Source: Microbacteriaceae bacterium PS02343
GTDB lineage: Bacteria > Actinomycetota > Actinomycetes > Actinomycetales > Microbacteriaceae
Direction: 5' to 3'
Assembly (NCBI GenBank): GCA_029959365.1
Contig: JASCOA010000021.1
Location: 1-38,270 of the forward strand
Length of the DNA stretch: 38,270 nucleotides
The position numbers and the translations under genes were made by a program. Below the pieces are notes generated by a model. That model was not told where the DNA came from and did no database searches. It was given only the letters and a program-made list of their open reading frames with translations. Shown in pieces: positions 37,308-38,270 of the stretch. Position 1 is the stretch's first letter. Every line of letters starts with the position of its first letter.

Positions 37308-38200
37308 TGTCCACCACGACCGGCACGCGGCCCGCATCGAACCGCACCTCCGCCCGCAGGGCCCGCTGGTGGGCGGAGGTCGGCTGGCGCTACCCCGTGG
37401 CGCTCGTCATCATCGCCTTCGCGATCTTCCCGCTGCTCTACGTGCTCTCCGCGGCGCTCAACCCCCGCGGCAGCCTCGCCGGCAGCAGCGCGCTGTTCAG
37501 CACCTTCTCCGTCGACAACTTCGCGGCGCTCGGCGGCACGGCGTACTGGACCTGGTTCGGCAACACGCTGTTCATCGGTGGCGTCTCGGCGGTCGGCGCG
37601 GTGCTCATGGGCGCCTGCGGCGCCTACGCCTTCTCGCGGTTCCGCTTCCGCGGCCGGCGCTTCGGGCTCACGAGCCTGCTCATCATCCAGATGTTCCCGC
37701 AGACGATCGCCTTCGTCGCCGTGTTCCTCATGCTGCTCGCCATCGGCGAGGTCGTGCCCGAGCTCGGCATCAACTCGAAGCTGGCGCTGATCTGCGTGTA
37801 CCTGGGCGGCGCGCTCGGAGCGAACACCTTCCTCATGTACGGCTTCTTCAACTCGGTGCCGATCGAGATCGACGAGTCGGCCAAGATCGACGGCGCGACC
37901 CACGCGCAGATCTTCTGGCGCCTCATCATGCCGCTCGTCACCCCGGTGCTCGCGGTGGTGGCGCTGCTGGCGTTCATCTCGTCGTTCGGCGACTTCATCC
38001 TCGCCCGCCTCGTGCTCACGAGCGAGGAGAACTGGACCCTGGCGGTCGGCATGTACCAGTGGGTCTCGAATCAGCTCACCTCGCGCTGGGGGCTCTTCGC
38101 CGCCGGCACGGTGCTCGCGGCGATCCCGGTGCTCGCGCTGTTCCTGGCGCTGCAGCGGTACATCGTCGGGGGGCTGACCTCCGGGTCGGTCAAGGGCTAG
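37307..38200 (+). CDS. Sugar ABC transporter permease, MalG type
   Basis: A 297-residue inner-membrane permease with six predicted helices. The EAA loop reads DESAKIDGATHAQIFWRLIMPLV near residue 190, as in the MalG partner of MalF. The ATG at 37307 is one base from a GTG at 37304; GAGGAG lies 8 bases before the ATG, so the ATG is preferred. It overlaps the MalF-type stop by one base, so the two permeases are translationally coupled and probably made in equal amounts. It is the last complete gene in the window. Confidence 0.94.
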   Translation: MSTTTGTRPASNRTSARRARWWAEVGWRYPVALVIIAFAIFPLLYVLSAALNPRGSLAGSSALFSTFSVDNFAALGGTAYWTWFGNTLFIGGVSAVGAVLMGACGAYAFSRFRFRGRRFGLTSLLIIQMFPQTIAFVAVFLMLLAIGEVVPELGINSKLALICVYLGGALGANTFLMYGFFNSVPIEIDESAKIDGATHAQIFWRLIMPLVTPVLAVVALLAFISSFGDFILARLVLTSEENWTLAVGMYQWVSNQLTSRWGLFAAGTVLAAIPVLALFLALQRYIVGGLTSGSVKG

Positions 38201-38203
38201 GAC

Positions 38204-38270
38204 GGGGGCCCCCCCCCGGGGGGGGCGCGCCCGGGGCCGCGCAACCGCGGGGGGGTTTTGACAACCGCGC
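38204..38270. other. G/C-run region after the last permease, with a -35-like TTGACA at the window edge
   Basis: Runs G5-C9-G8 (38204-38225) form a strong potential stem 4 bases past the stop codon. A G7 run followed by TTTT (38249-38259) resembles a terminator tail. TTGACA at 38258-38263 is a perfect -35 hexamer whose -10 would lie outside the window. CAACCGCG occurs twice, 20 bases apart (38242, 38262). Base accuracy in the runs is doubtful. Confidence 0.45.

Noticed and set aside
34296-37337. A 1,013-codon open frame on the minus strand
   Set aside because: It is antisense to the sugar-binding protein and first permease and crosses the doubtful G/C-only spacer. No domain is visible.

Overview
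The window is high-GC DNA with tight gene spacing and strong G/C bias at third codon positions. The gene order metG-tatD-rsmA / ispE / ABC-F, and a very frequent word GCGGATGC/GCATCCGC, point to an actinobacterium, most likely of the Microbacteriaceae. The family assignment is inference. No insertion sequence, CRISPR array, rRNA or phage gene was found; there is one tRNA.

Layout. 1-2.5 kb: a short-chain dehydrogenase and a serine hydrolase, both on the minus strand. 2.5-6.9 kb: housekeeping genes metG, tatD, rsmA and ispE. 6.9-10.5 kb: a block with a TetR regulator, a GH3 glycosidase, a LysR regulator and a 45-residue small protein, lying between ispE and the ABC-F ATPase that often follows ispE in actinobacteria. 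12.4-12.5 kb: a frameshifted remnant of a short-chain dehydrogenase. 12.7-18.0 kb: one very large secreted protein with three lamin-tail domains, a calcineurin-like phosphoesterase and a sortase-type tail. 18.1-21.0 kb: an unrecognised 210-residue protein, then a minus-strand MarR / membrane protein / TetR cluster. 21.1-21.3 kb: tRNA-Gln(TTG) and the 3' scrap of a VOC-family gene.

21.3-38.2 kb is a carbohydrate region. It holds a ThuA-like protein, a hexapeptide acyltransferase fused to a helical repeat domain, a D-2-hydroxyacid dehydrogenase, an AraC regulator, a DUF5107-TPR protein, a GH35 beta-galactosidase, a LacI regulator, a GH42 beta-galactosidase and a binding-protein-dependent sugar importer (lipoprotein plus two permeases, no ATPase). 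Two near-identical palindromic operators lie between lacI and GH42. The likely scheme is that the importer brings in beta-galactosides, GH42 and GH35 cleave them in the cytoplasm, and LacI represses the locus and itself until an inducer arrives. The DUF5107-TPR protein probably binds or processes a sugar, but its role is not established.

Across the window, eight genes have a TAnnnT -10-like hexamer 6-9 bases before the start codon and no Shine-Dalgarno sequence, as expected for leaderless mRNAs. Several regulators are among them. By contrast the lipoprotein, the first permease, GH3 and the large surface protein have clear ribosome binding sites. Two G/C-only homopolymer stretches, after the sugar-binding protein and after the last permease, are either strong hairpins or sequencing/assembly artefacts.
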